DNA from: Aromatoleum anaerobium
GTDB taxonomy: Bacteria > Pseudomonadota > Gammaproteobacteria > Burkholderiales > Rhodocyclaceae
Assembly: GCF_012910705.2 (NCBI RefSeq)
Contig: NZ_WTVG02000039.1
Coordinates: 372,001-436,000 of the forward strand
DNA length: 64,000 nucleotides
Direction of reading: 5' to 3'
The first letter of the stretch is position 1, and each line of letters begins with the position of its first letter. The notes below the pieces were generated by a model. It did not search any database and had not been told where the DNA came from. It saw only the letters and a list, made by a program, of their open reading frames with translations. The translations under genes and the position numbers were made by a program. This document shows, one piece after another, positions 26,029 to 35,083 of this stretch.

Positions 26029-28490
26029 TGACGACCGCGACTTCCCTTTCCCGCACCGACGCCCTGGTAGCCTTTCTCGCCAGGGTGCTGATCGCGTGGC
26101 GCAAGCCGCTCGGCCTGCTGTTCCTGTTGGTGACCGTAGGCCTCGGCATCTCTGCCCTGAATACCCGCCTCGATCCAGGATTCAACAAACTGATTCCGCT
26201 GAAACACGAATACATGGGGGCATTCCTCGAACACTCCGGCACCTTCTCTGGCGCCAACCGTGTCATGGTCAGTGTGCACTGGAAAGGTGACGGCGACATC
26301 TACAACGCCGAATTCCTGCAGGTGCTGCGCAAGGTCACCGACGAAGTCTTCTTCATTCCCGGCGTCAATCGTGGTGGCGTGCGCTCGCTGTTCACACCGA
26401 ACGTCCGCTATATCGAAGTCACCGAGATCGGTTTCACCGGCGACGTCGTCATCCCATCGCGCTTCGAAGCCGACGCCACCGGCCTCGCGCAGGTACGCGC
26501 AAACGTTGCCAAATCCGGCGAAATCGGCCGGCTCGTCTCCAACGACCTGAAGTCCGCACTGGTCCAGGCCGACCTGCTCGAAATCAACCCGCAGACCGGC
26601 GAGAAGCTCGATTACGCCGACGTCGCGCGCAAGCTGGAACAGATCCGCAGCGAGTTCGCGAACGACCACATCGAGATCCAGATCGTCGGCTTCGCGAAAG
26701 TGATGGGCGACGTCATGGACGGCCTGTTCACCGTCGTCACCTTCTTCGCGATCGCGTTCGTGATCACCGCGCTGCTGCTGTGGTTCTACTCCCGCTCGCT
26801 GAAGCTCACCGCGCTCGCAATCGCGGTCGCGCTGTTGCCGGTGATCTGGCTGCTCGGCTTGCTGCCGCTGATCGGCTACGGCATCGACCCGATGTCGGTA
26901 CTCGTGCCCTTTTTGATCTTTTCGATCGGCGTGTCGCACGCGGTGCAGATGACCAACGCGTGGAAGCAGGACGTGCTGGCTGGATTGACCGCGATGGAAG
27001 CCGCCGAAAGCGCCTTCCGCAAGCTCGCCGTACCGGGCACGATGGCGCTGCTTGCGAACGCGCTCGGCTTTCTCGTCATCATGGTCATCGACATCCCCAT
27101 CGTGCACGAACTGGGGGTCACCGCCTGCCTCGGCGTCGCGCTGATGATCATGACGAACAAGATGTTCATGCCAATCATCCTGTCGCATCTGCGCCTCGAA
27201 CGCATCGCCCTGCACGCGCCGATCGAGACCCACGAGAAGCACGGCCTGTGGTGGGCGGTGTCGAGCCTGTCGAGGCCGCGTCCTGCGCTCGTGAGTTTCG
27301 CGGTGATGCTCGTGCTGCTCGGCAGCGGCACGTGGTTCTCGCGCCAGCTCCAGACCGGCGACGTCGGCACCGGCGTGCCGGAACTGCGCGCCGAATCGCG
27401 CTACAACCGCGACAACGCGCAGATCATTTCCAGCTACTCGATCGGCATGGACGTGCTGTCGGTTTTCGTCGAAACGGCAAACCTCGAAGAAGCCTGCCTG
27501 AACTGGGAGGTGATGAACGCGATCGAGCGCTTCGACCTCCGGATGCGCGGCGTCGACGGCGTGCAGTCGGTGACCACCGTTGCCGGCCGCGCCAAGCTCT
27601 ACGCCGCCGGCAACAACGAGGCAAACCCGCGCTGGGCCGCGCTGCAACGCTCCGAAGCCGCGCTGCGCACCGGCGGACGTGCCGCCAACCCGGAACTGGG
27701 ACTGAACACACACGGCTGCAAGACGATCCAGTTGGTGGTATTCCTCAATGATCACCAGGGGGCGACGCTGAAGCATGTCGTCGACGAAGTCCGCAAATTC
27801 ATCGACGCTGACCAGACACCGAACGTGCGCTTCCGCCTCGCCGGCGGCAACGCCGGCGTCGCTGCCGCGACCAATGAAGCGGTCGAACGCGCGGAAGTAC
27901 AGATGCTCGCGTCGATCTTCGGCGCGATCACGCTGCTGTGCTGGCTGACCTTTCGCTCATGGCGCGCGGTGCTCTGCGTGATCGTGCCGCTGCTGCTGGT
28001 CTGCATCCTGTGCAACGCGCTGATGGCCCTGCTCGGCATCGGCCTGAAGGTCGCGACGCTGCCGGTGATCGCACTCGGCGTTGGCGTCGGCGTCGACTAC
28101 GGCATCTATATCTTCGAACGCCTGCAGCACGAAATGGAGCATAACGGCGCCTCGCTGCGCGAAGCCTTCTACGAGGCGATGCGGCAGCGCGGTACCGCCG
28201 CGGTATTCACCGCAGTGACGATGTCGATCGGCGTTGGCACCTGGGCCTTCTCGGCACTCAAGTTCCAGGCCGACATGGGCGTGCTGCTGGCGTTCATGTT
28301 CCTGGTGAACGTGCTCGGCGCAATCTTCCTGCTGCCGGCGCTCGCCTGCTGGCTGGGCGTCGAAGCGCAACGCAAGAGACACCAGGCGACCGCCGTACCT
28401 CCCGCCGAAGAAGGGGCCACACGAAAAGCTGCCTCCTCCGCTGCAAAACCGACGGTACTCACCCAGGCACGCCCGGTGGCGATCCGGTAA
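26028..28490 (+). CDS. RND-superfamily (MMPL/HpnN-like) transporter
   Basis: An 820-residue membrane protein with two repeated halves. TM1 is near residues 25-45, followed by a periplasmic domain, five helices at about 230-390 (FFAIAFVITALLLWFYSRSL, SVLVPFLIFSIGVSHAVQM), TM7 at about 425-440, a second periplasmic domain, and a final helix bundle at about 625-780 (TLPVIALGVGVGVDYGIYIF). The GVGVDYGIYIFERL stretch is the MMPL-type TM motif. The start overlaps the YCF48-like gene. In similar clusters such proteins are thought to move hydrophobic substrates or lipids across the envelope, but direction and substrate are not known. Confidence 0.85.
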   Translation: MTTATSLSRTDALVAFLARVLIAWRKPLGLLFLLVTVGLGISALNTRLDPGFNKLIPLKHEYMGAFLEHSGTFSGANRVMVSVHWKGDGDIYNAEFLQVLRKVTDEVFFIPGVNRGGVRSLFTPNVRYIEVTEIGFTGDVVIPSRFEADATGLAQVRANVAKSGEIGRLVSNDLKSALVQADLLEINPQTGEKLDYADVARKLEQIRSEFANDHIEIQIVGFAKVMGDVMDGLFTVVTFFAIAFVITALLLWFYSRSLKLTALAIAVALLPVIWLLGLLPLIGYGIDPMSVLVPFLIFSIGVSHAVQMTNAWKQDVLAGLTAMEAAESAFRKLAVPGTMALLANALGFLVIMVIDIPIVHELGVTACLGVALMIMTNKMFMPIILSHLRLERIALHAPIETHEKHGLWWAVSSLSRPRPALVSFAVMLVLLGSGTWFSRQLQTGDVGTGVPELRAESRYNRDNAQIISSYSIGMDVLSVFVETANLEEACLNWEVMNAIERFDLRMRGVDGVQSVTTVAGRAKLYAAGNNEANPRWAALQRSEAALRTGGRAANPELGLNTHGCKTIQLVVFLNDHQGATLKHVVDEVRKFIDADQTPNVRFRLAGGNAGVAAATNEAVERAEVQMLASIFGAITLLCWLTFRSWRAVLCVIVPLLLVCILCNALMALLGIGLKVATLPVIALGVGVGVDYGIYIFERLQHEMEHNGASLREAFYEAMRQRGTAAVFTAVTMSIGVGTWAFSALKFQADMGVLLAFMFLVNVLGAIFLLPALACWLGVEAQRKRHQATAVPPAEEGATRKAASSAAKPTVLTQARPVAIR

Positions 28491-28534
28491 GCAGCAGCCC
28501 AAGCGACACATCGAACGCCACGGGATCGTGGCGC

Positions 28535-28575
28535 AACGGGCGGCAGCGCGAGCGATCGTGCAGCCGCCCGTTTCC
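28535..28575 (+). terminator. rho-independent-like terminator after the RND gene
   Basis: A perfect 10-bp stem, AACGGGCGGC (28535-28544) with GCCGCCCGTT (28563-28572), followed by a short T-rich stretch, 45 bp after the RND stop codon. Confidence 0.6.
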
Positions 28576-28727
28576 ATTTGAACCACGATCAGGGCCTCGC
28601 TACCACCACATCCCGCCGTCTCATTGGCAGACGACGCAAGCGGCTTCTTCCTTGATATGCTCTGCAATGCGTTGCCATTCATCCCGCGAGTCGATACGTA
28701 ACACTACCGCCTAGAGCGGATTGCCGC

Positions 28728-29336
28728 TCACTGTAAGGCATAGCCGCAGTGTGCGAACCAGCCGCGGGCATCGGCGGCGGTCACCGTGTTGAGGACCCGT
28801 TTGAGGGCCTCATCCAGTGCTTCGCGCGTCCGCGCCTTGGCGGCCCGCAAGGCAGTCTTGAGTTTCGACCAGCACGCTTCGATGGGGGACCAATCCGGGG
28901 AATAGGGCGGCAGATAAAGCAAGTGGGCCTGGGCGCCCTCGATCGCTTCGCGAATGCCTTTGACCTTGTGCGCACTCAGGTTGTCCATGACGACGATATC
29001 ACCGGGGGCGAGCGTCGGCAGCAGCACCTGGTCGACATAAGCTCGAAACACTGCAGCGTCGGTCGGGCCCTCGACAGTCATGACAGCGTCGATGCCTCGG
29101 CAGGACACAGCGCCCAGCAGGGTGACATTGCGACCGTGGTTCTTCGGCACCGCATCGGGCACCCGCTCCCCCCGCAGGGCACGGCCGTAATGACGAGTCA
29201 TCGCAATGTTCACGCCCGATTCATCGATGAAGCGCAATCGTGACGGGGGATATTGGGCCATTTCCTCCCGGTAAGCCGCGCGCGCCTCAATTACCGAGTC
29301 GGCGTCACGTTCCGTCGCATGGAGCGTCTTTTTTTT
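28728..29336 (-). CDS. IS630 transposase, OrfB (DDE catalytic part)
   Basis: The frame carries the DDE domain: [35 protein letters not shown] and [20 protein letters not shown]. These are the D, D and E catalytic blocks of IS630 transposases. It has no good start of its own. The coding sequence is reached from orfA by a -1 shift at the eight A's (29329-29336 on the minus strand), giving a fused transposase of roughly 320 residues. Confidence 0.82.
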   Translation of the reverse strand, partial: KKKTLHATERDADSVIEARAAYREEMAQYPPSRLRFIDESGVNIAMTRHYGRALRGERVPDAVPKNHGRNVTLLGAVSCRGIDAVMTVEGPTDAAVFRAYVDQVLLPTLAPGDIVVMDNLSAHKVKGIREAIEGAQAHLLYLPPYSPDWSPIEACWSKLKTALRAAKARTREALDEALKRVLNTVTAADARGWFAHCGYALQ

Positions 29337-29677
29337 CGTGACAGTTGCATCTGTTTGAGCACCCGACACAGTCGGGGCAAACCGATATGAATGTCCAATT
29401 CGGTCTTCAGGCGCTGCGCCAACTCGTCCAGCGTCAGATCGGACTGCGCGTGCAGCCACTGCGCCAGATGCTGTCGCGCGACTTCATCCACACGCGATCG
29501 CTTTCCGCCAGCGTGCGGCTTTGGCGCCACTGTTCCGGTGCTTCGCAGCCGCATGAAAAGCTTCTCGACAAACGAGATACTGACGCCAAAAAGCTCGGCT
29601 ACTTGGCGCTGTGAACCCACCCCGCGCTCGTACGCATCGACAACTTTCTGGCGCAAATCAACTGAGTAAGGTGCCAT
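29291..29677 (-). CDS. IS630 transposase, OrfA (helix-turn-helix part)
   Basis: A 128-residue frame, [20 protein letters not shown], then [20 protein letters not shown] and the winged-helix part ([19 protein letters not shown]). This is the N-terminal DNA-binding half of IS630 transposases. The end LSRKKRRS covers the A8 slippery run through which ribosomes can shift to orfB. Confidence 0.8.
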   Translation of the reverse strand: MAPYSVDLRQKVVDAYERGVGSQRQVAELFGVSISFVEKLFMRLRSTGTVAPKPHAGGKRSRVDEVARQHLAQWLHAQSDLTLDELAQRLKTELDIHIGLPRLCRVLKQMQLSRKKRRSMRRNVTPTR

Positions 29678-29768
29678 GGCCAGATGACCACGCTGGCAGT
29701 ACCTTTGTTCCTTCTACGCAAAGCAAAACCGCTCTAGATCGCTTTGTTGCCCTCCAATTGCAGCCGAG

Positions 29769-29932
29769 TTGCCATGCCAAACCCCCGAACAACTTCTATG
29801 CGAAGCGGGGCGCCTTGCCGAAGCGAACCGTGATCGCGGAGTCTACCCGTTTGGCGCCGTGCTCGCCGGCGGCGGGGAAATCGTCGCCACCAGCGTAAAT
29901 GACATCATCCACAGCCACGAGACCCAACGACA
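29769..29932 (+). pseudogene. nucleoside deaminase N-terminal remnant
   Basis: The translation LLCEAGRLAEANRDRGVYPF, GAVLAGGGEIVATSVNDI resembles the start of CMP/dCMP- or guanine-deaminase-type zinc enzymes. The zinc-binding HAE motif should follow within a few residues but is absent; instead the frame degrades (SHETQRHMRRG). It lies between the IS630 copy and the DUF1302 terminator. Probably a decayed fragment. Confidence 0.4.
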
Positions 29933-29982
29933 CATGCGGAGAGGTAAGCCGTGCGCGCCGCCAGCCGGCGCGGCGGTAATTG

Positions 29983-30012
29983 AAAAGCCCGCCGGACTTG
30001 CGTCGGGCGGGC
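29983..30012 (-). terminator. rho-independent terminator of the DUF1329-DUF1302 operon
   Basis: On the minus strand a GC-rich stem (GCCCGCCCGA...TCCGGCGGGC) is followed by TTTT. It lies 36 bp beyond the DUF1302 stop. Confidence 0.7.
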
Positions 30013-30047
30013 ACGGGACGGGGCGGCATCGCGCCGCCGCGAACGGG

Positions 30048-31712
30048 TCAGAAAGAGTACTTCATCACCAGCGAGAGTTGGTCGCGGTCCGTCTGCAGAC
30101 GCTGCTTCTTGAGATTGGCGACCTCGGCATCGCCCGCGTAGCCGAGATAGGTCATACCGATCTGGAAGTTGCGGTTATAGGTGAAGTTCGCACCGATGCT
30201 GTAACGGATGTCGCCCTCGCCGCCAACGCCGCCGAGGATCGTGCGCCCCCGTAGCTGCTGCGAATAGCTGATCGGCACCGCAAGATCCCAGCCCGTGAAC
30301 ACGCCCGGGTAGGTCAGCGACAGCGTGCTTGAGATCGCCAGTCCGCTCTTCCCGAAGCTCAGGTCCTTCGATGCCGGGAAGAACGCCGCGGCCGGGCCGA
30401 GCGCTTCGACGCCGGGGGCCTTGCGGGCCTTCACGTTGGAAATGTCCACATACGCGATCTCGCCCAGCAGCTGGGTCTGGTCGGCGATCGGAGTGCGCCC
30501 GAGATTGGCGAAGGCATTCAGGTTGACCTGCATCACGTCGGCACGGGTCGGGTTCGGGATCGTCGCCCCCGTTGCCGGATTGACCACGGTGTTGACCAGC
30601 GCCGGTGCTCCCTCCTTGTACGAAATCTCGCCCGCCACCGCGGCCACACCGAAGCTCGTGCTGAAAGTCGCTCCGATCAGCTTCACGTCGTCGAAATAGC
30701 GGACGCGGTACGAACCGTTGCCGATCTGTCTGCCGCCCCCCAGGGACACGCCGGGCGTGAAGGCGTTGATTTCGGGCAGCGGCGTGCGGTCATGGTAGTT
30801 GAGGTAGTAGATGCCGAGTTCGGTTTCGTCAGTCACCCGGTAGCGCGTACCCAGGCCCCACTGTCCGATATCGTCGGGCTTGATGTCCTTGCCGCGCTTG
30901 CCGAACGAACAGTCGGAAAAACCAATTGTCGGAATGGTCACATACGGTCCGAGACAAGAACCGCCCTCGCCCACGGCATCACTCGTGTTCAGAAACGAAC
31001 CTGGCGCCGGCGCGAGTGTTTCATGCCAGTCGTACTGCGCGTGCGCCATCAGCGACCACTTCGGGGTCATTTCCACCATCATCGAGACCTGGCTCTCGGG
31101 CAGCAGTTGGTCCTTGGTCTCGGTGCCGGGGATACCGGTTTTCGTGCCGTCCGCTGGCCCTTGGGCGAGCGAAATGCCGGGGAAGAACAGGGCTTCCCCC
31201 CAAGACACGACGTGGTTGCCGGCGCGCACGGTCGCGCGACTGCTCTCGGCGAAATCGAACGACGTGTAGAGATAAGCATCGAGAATCCGGCTGTATCCGC
31301 CGTGGAACCTACGCGCCTTGCTGGTGAATTCGTTGACATCACCCGCCTTGTTCACCGGGCCCTCGTTGTCGTTCGAGTGGTGATAGACGTCGTCGTAGAA
31401 GGTACTGGCCGACAGCACAAAACCGGTATCGCCCTTCGACAGCGTCGCATCCAGCAGCAGTCCGAGACGGTTTGCGGTAAGCGCACCCTTGTCAAAATTG
31501 TTGTCGCCGTCGTTGCCCCCGGCATTGGCGGCCAACACCTTGTCCGGCGATTCCAGCCGGGTCGACAGCGTGTAGGTCGAATTGACACGCCAGTCAAGCT
31601 TCATGCCGCTGTCGAACAAGATCGGCTCGCCGGCTGATACCGGCATTGTGATGCAGAGGCCCATGCCGAGCACCGCGACGGCGATCGGGGTTAGTCGGTT
31701 ATCCTTTCTCAT
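30048..31712 (-). CDS. DUF1302 family outer-membrane protein
   Basis: A 554-residue DUF1302 protein. A signal peptide (about 1-28, AVAVLGMGLCITMPVSAGEP) leads into a beta-rich body with LDWRVNSTYTLSTRLES, RAGNHVVSWGEALFFPGIS and a C-terminal strand ending in aromatic SLVMKYSF, as for an outer-membrane barrel. DUF1302 and DUF1329 genes are regular companions and are linked to uptake or export of hydrophobic substrates such as steroids, terpenes and alkanes. AGAGAGA precedes ATG 31712. It follows DUF1329 by 27 bp, so they form one operon. Confidence 0.88.
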   Translation of the reverse strand: MRKDNRLTPIAVAVLGMGLCITMPVSAGEPILFDSGMKLDWRVNSTYTLSTRLESPDKVLAANAGGNDGDNNFDKGALTANRLGLLLDATLSKGDTGFVLSASTFYDDVYHHSNDNEGPVNKAGDVNEFTSKARRFHGGYSRILDAYLYTSFDFAESSRATVRAGNHVVSWGEALFFPGISLAQGPADGTKTGIPGTETKDQLLPESQVSMMVEMTPKWSLMAHAQYDWHETLAPAPGSFLNTSDAVGEGGSCLGPYVTIPTIGFSDCSFGKRGKDIKPDDIGQWGLGTRYRVTDETELGIYYLNYHDRTPLPEINAFTPGVSLGGGRQIGNGSYRVRYFDDVKLIGATFSTSFGVAAVAGEISYKEGAPALVNTVVNPATGATIPNPTRADVMQVNLNAFANLGRTPIADQTQLLGEIAYVDISNVKARKAPGVEALGPAAAFFPASKDLSFGKSGLAISSTLSLTYPGVFTGWDLAVPISYSQQLRGRTILGGVGGEGDIRYSIGANFTYNRNFQIGMTYLGYAGDAEVANLKKQRLQTDRDQLSLVMKYSF

Positions 31713-31739
31713 AGTCTCTCTCCCCTTTCTTAGCATGAT

Positions 31740-33125
31740 CTAGTTGCCCGCGGCGCGCAGGGCGGCCGGAGTATATTGGTCGGGATTCAGGTCGCCCTTG
31801 TTCAGGACCGGACCGCGCTCGCGTTCCTGCCACAGGTTGTAGCCGACATAGCCGCCCGAGTTGAGATCGTGGTAGAAGGCCGATCCGGCCTGCCACGCAT
31901 TCATGTCGTACGCGTAGTAATGGTTAATGAAGGCGTGCTGCCAGAGCTGGCCGCGGGTGTCGTAGTAGTCGCCGACGGAGGCCTGCCAGTTGTCTTCGTC
32001 GATGAACATCACGCGCTTGCCAAAGAGATGACGGAATCCTTCCTTGAGCTTGCCTTCCAGCACCCATACGCGGCGCAACTCGTAGCGCATGAAATCCGGA
32101 TTGGCATGGCCCGGCTTCAGCAGATCGGCGTATTTCACATCCTTGCTGTGTACCCTGTAGGTATTAGCCGGAATGTACATCTCACGCTTGCCGTGCAATA
32201 TCCATTCATAACGACTCGGATCACCATTCATCAGGCGATCCTGGTCGATCGTCATCTTTCCACTTGTGCCCGCAAGCGGATTGTCAAATCCGTATACCGG
32301 CAGTTGACGCACCCGGCGGGTACCCGGGTCATAGTTCCACGCCAGGCGCTTGCCCTGGGCGAAATTGACGGGTTCCTGCGAGACGGTAATGGTGCCCTTG
32401 TCACGTTCCGGCAGCAGCGCACCAGTACGCGCATAGGCCATCACACCTTGAATCGGTTTGCCGACGTTATCCGGGTGGGTGACAACGTTAAGATTGAAGT
32501 TAAATTGACGCCCCCAGGAAATGTCACCCTTGGGGCTCACGTCCGCGATATCGCGCTGCAGCGTTCCCTCGTTGAATGCTCGGTAGGGAAAGTTCATGTT
32601 CGCCAGAACTTCCATTGCCAACTTCGGAATCGGGAACGGCGACGAGCCCATGAGCCCGGTGAATCCCAAGCCATCGTCGATCAGTTCGGCCTGTACCGCA
32701 TTTTTCTTCGATATCTCGCACACTGCGTCCGGGTAGCGGAAATCGCGACGGCTCGTATACACGGGCATGCGGAAGGTTTCGGGATAGCGCGCGAACATCG
32801 CCTTCTGCCCGTCGGACAAGTGATCGGCATATTTCGCGACATTGGCCGCGGTGATCGTGAACAGCGGCTTGTCGTCCGGATAGGCATCGAGCGGATGCTG
32901 GCCGACTTTCAGCGTGTACTTGATGCCGGGAGGAGTGCCGAGCCATTTGCCGGAAAACGCGGGGATCGTGCCGTCCTTATTGCCGGCGACTTCGGCGCCG
33001 ACGCAGGTCAACTCCTTGCCGAGCTTCGCGGCTTCTGCTTCGGACACCTTTGCACCGGCGGTGCTCGCCGCGAGCGACAACACCAGGGTCGTCACAACAG
33101 GCGCCCAAGGGCAGGTTTTCTTCAT
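31740..33125 (-). CDS. DUF1329 family exported protein
   Basis: A 461-residue protein with a clear signal peptide (VVTTLVLSLAASTAGAK). The mature part has typical DUF1329 features: LGKELTCVGAEVAGNKDGTI near the start, PGTRRVRQLPVYGFDNP, KREMYIPANTYRVH, RYELRRVWVLEGKLKEG and EDNWQASVGDYYDTRGQLW. The fold is related to lipoprotein carriers such as LolB, so it may carry hydrophobic substrate in the periplasm. GGAAGGAG precedes ATG 33125. A shared box lies 130-150 bp upstream. Confidence 0.88.
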   Translation of the reverse strand: MKKTCPWAPVVTTLVLSLAASTAGAKVSEAEAAKLGKELTCVGAEVAGNKDGTIPAFSGKWLGTPPGIKYTLKVGQHPLDAYPDDKPLFTITAANVAKYADHLSDGQKAMFARYPETFRMPVYTSRRDFRYPDAVCEISKKNAVQAELIDDGLGFTGLMGSSPFPIPKLAMEVLANMNFPYRAFNEGTLQRDIADVSPKGDISWGRQFNFNLNVVTHPDNVGKPIQGVMAYARTGALLPERDKGTITVSQEPVNFAQGKRLAWNYDPGTRRVRQLPVYGFDNPLAGTSGKMTIDQDRLMNGDPSRYEWILHGKREMYIPANTYRVHSKDVKYADLLKPGHANPDFMRYELRRVWVLEGKLKEGFRHLFGKRVMFIDEDNWQASVGDYYDTRGQLWQHAFINHYYAYDMNAWQAGSAFYHDLNSGGYVGYNLWQERERGPVLNKGDLNPDQYTPAALRAAGN

Positions 33126-33254
33126 TTGAGTCTCCTTCCGTGTGCGGAAAACGTCATGAATCTGGAAAGTCATGAAAGCGGATGTCCGTGCTAATAAAGC
33201 AATGCACTTTTCTTTTTCATCCGGTTTCATTTTTCGGCGAAGCCGCCACCGTCA

Positions 33255-33275
33255 CATCGTCCGATAAGACTAATT
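33255..33275 (-). promoter_or_regulatory. catabolic-cluster box upstream of the DUF1329 gene
   Basis: Read towards the gene: TTAGTCTTATCGGACGATG, the closest match to the consensus, with dyad GTCT-N4-GGAC. Confidence 0.6.
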
Positions 33276-33286
33276 GCCAAGTGATT

Positions 33287-35011
33287 TCATTCGGCGCCCG
33301 TGGAGGCGGTTGTATCGGCAGATGGGTATTCGCGCTTGAGCGCGGATTTGAGCAATTTGCCTGCTGGATTGCGGGGCAACGGCTCGCTCCGGACATGAAC
33401 GATTGCCGGCACCTTGTAGCCTGCGATGCGGCTCGCGACGTGCGCGCGCAGCGCCTCAGGGGTGACGCCCGCCCCACCGTCGATGACAACCGCGGCGGCG
33501 ACCGCTTCGCCGGTCTGATCATCGTGAACGCCGAACACCGCGGCTTCGAGCACCGCTGGATGCTCGAGCAGGCAGGATTCCACTTCAGCCGCGGCGATTT
33601 TCTCGCCGCTACGGTTGATCACGTCCTTGATGCGATCGACGACGAACAGGAGCCCCTCGTCGTCGACATAGCCGATGTCGCCGGTACGGAACCAGCCATC
33701 GACAAGCGCTTGCCGGCTTGCATCCGGGTTGCGCCAGTACCCCTGCATCACGGTCACGCCGCGCAGCCAGATCTCGCCCTGCTGCCCGACCGGCTGCGGC
33801 GCGCCATCGGCATCCGCAATATGCACGTCGATGATCGGCGACGGCAGGCCTGAACTGCGTGGCTTGTAGCGGAACAGCTCGCCCGAGGCCGCCGCGCCGA
33901 CGCCATTGGTTTCGGTCAGGCCGAAACCAATACCCGACATCGAATCGGGGCGGCGCGCGAAGACCTCGTCGATCAGCGGCTGCGGCAGCCCGGCGCCGCC
34001 GAAGCCAAGGCCGCCTAGGCTGCCCGTGAGCTGCGGGTCGTCGAAGCCCCGCGTCGCGAGCAGTTGCATCACCATCGAGGGCGCACCGCTGAACTGGGTG
34101 ACCTGCTCGTCACAAATCAGCTCAAGCGCCCGCACCGGGTCCCAGCGGTGCATGAATACGAGCCGCCGGCCGTGGCGCAGCGCCAATAGGAGCTGCGCGT
34201 GCAGGCCGCTGACGTGGAACAGCGGCACCGCGGTCAGCGTCGTCGGCGCGAAACCGCGCTGCATGATCGCCGCGACCGCTTGCGGAGAAGTCATCGCCGA
34301 GATCGCACCGATAAAATCGATGTTGAACAACGCTTGGCAGACCGAACGCTGCGACGACAACACGCCTTTCGCCTGGCTCGTCGCGCCCGATGTGAACAGG
34401 ATCAGCGCCGGATCATCGGGGCCGAGGCTGGGCCGCGGCAAAGCCGTTGGCGGCTGCGCGGCGAGCGTGCGGTAGGACAGCACGCCGACGGCGTCCGGCG
34501 GTGGCTCGGCGCCGACGAGCACGATGCGGCAGCCGGGTACCCCCGAATCCCCTTCGATGCGCTCGAAGCGTTCAGCGTCGCAGAACAGTACGGCCGGATC
34601 GACGTCCGCAAACCCGGCCCGCAGTTCGCCGCACAGGCCGAAGCTGTTCAGCGGCGCCGGCACCGCGCCAAGGCTTGCCGCGGCGGCAAAGGCCACCGCC
34701 CACTCCGGCCGGTTGCGCATCGCGATCGCGACGCGATCGCCGGATTTGACGCCGATCGCATGAAGCTGGGTTGCGATAGCATCGACATCGGCAAAGAAAC
34801 GCGTGAAGCTCCAGCGCTCCCCCTGATAAACAAGGAAACCCTTGTCGCCGTGCGCGCGGCCGGCGTCGATCAACTCAGGCAGCGTCGCAAACGCGTTGCG
34901 GTAAATTTTCGTCCGCCGCCCTTCGATCTCGCACTCCGTCAGTTCGAACGGCGCTCCCGGCGCCAGCAATTGCGCGCAAGTCTTCGCCACTGCATCCATG
35001 ATGCTAGTCAT
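33287..35011 (-). CDS. AMP-forming acyl-CoA ligase (ANL superfamily)
   Basis: A 574-residue enzyme that activates a carboxylic acid to its CoA thioester via an acyl-adenylate. Signature motifs are ILFTSGATSQAKGVL (P-loop A3), GIGFGLTETNG (A5), GWFRTGDIGYVD (A7 region), DRIKDVINRSGEKI (A8) and the C-terminal lysine motif PRNPAGKLLK (A10). It follows the MBL-hydrolase gene by 72 bp in the same direction, suggesting co-transcription. It is the only CoA ligase in the cluster and so the likely entry or mid-pathway activation step. The substrate cannot be read. Confidence 0.88.
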   Translation of the reverse strand: MTSIMDAVAKTCAQLLAPGAPFELTECEIEGRRTKIYRNAFATLPELIDAGRAHGDKGFLVYQGERWSFTRFFADVDAIATQLHAIGVKSGDRVAIAMRNRPEWAVAFAAAASLGAVPAPLNSFGLCGELRAGFADVDPAVLFCDAERFERIEGDSGVPGCRIVLVGAEPPPDAVGVLSYRTLAAQPPTALPRPSLGPDDPALILFTSGATSQAKGVLSSQRSVCQALFNIDFIGAISAMTSPQAVAAIMQRGFAPTTLTAVPLFHVSGLHAQLLLALRHGRRLVFMHRWDPVRALELICDEQVTQFSGAPSMVMQLLATRGFDDPQLTGSLGGLGFGGAGLPQPLIDEVFARRPDSMSGIGFGLTETNGVGAAASGELFRYKPRSSGLPSPIIDVHIADADGAPQPVGQQGEIWLRGVTVMQGYWRNPDASRQALVDGWFRTGDIGYVDDEGLLFVVDRIKDVINRSGEKIAAAEVESCLLEHPAVLEAAVFGVHDDQTGEAVAAAVVIDGGAGVTPEALRAHVASRIAGYKVPAIVHVRSEPLPRNPAGKLLKSALKREYPSADTTASTGAE

Positions 35012-35083
35012 TCACCCCTCCACGGCGACGGTGCTTCGCGCATCCTCGCCAATCCTCATTCATCGGCCGGATCACCTGCACAA

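Larger units (their letters stand above)
28712..29736 (-). mobile_element. IS630-family insertion sequence
   Basis: About 1.03 kb bounded by short inverted repeats (TAGAGCGGATTGC at 28712; TAGAGCGGTTTTGC read inward from 29736), both at a CTAG with the TA target typical of IS630. It contains orfA and orfB connected through an A8 run. It separates the RND operon from the nucleoside-deaminase remnant. Confidence 0.75.

Noticed and set aside
25899-27776. 625-residue minus-strand frame opposite the RND transporter
   Set aside because: Its composition (His, Arg, Gln, Glu rich) is typical of a shadow of a GC-rich gene, and the opposite strand encodes a clear RND protein.
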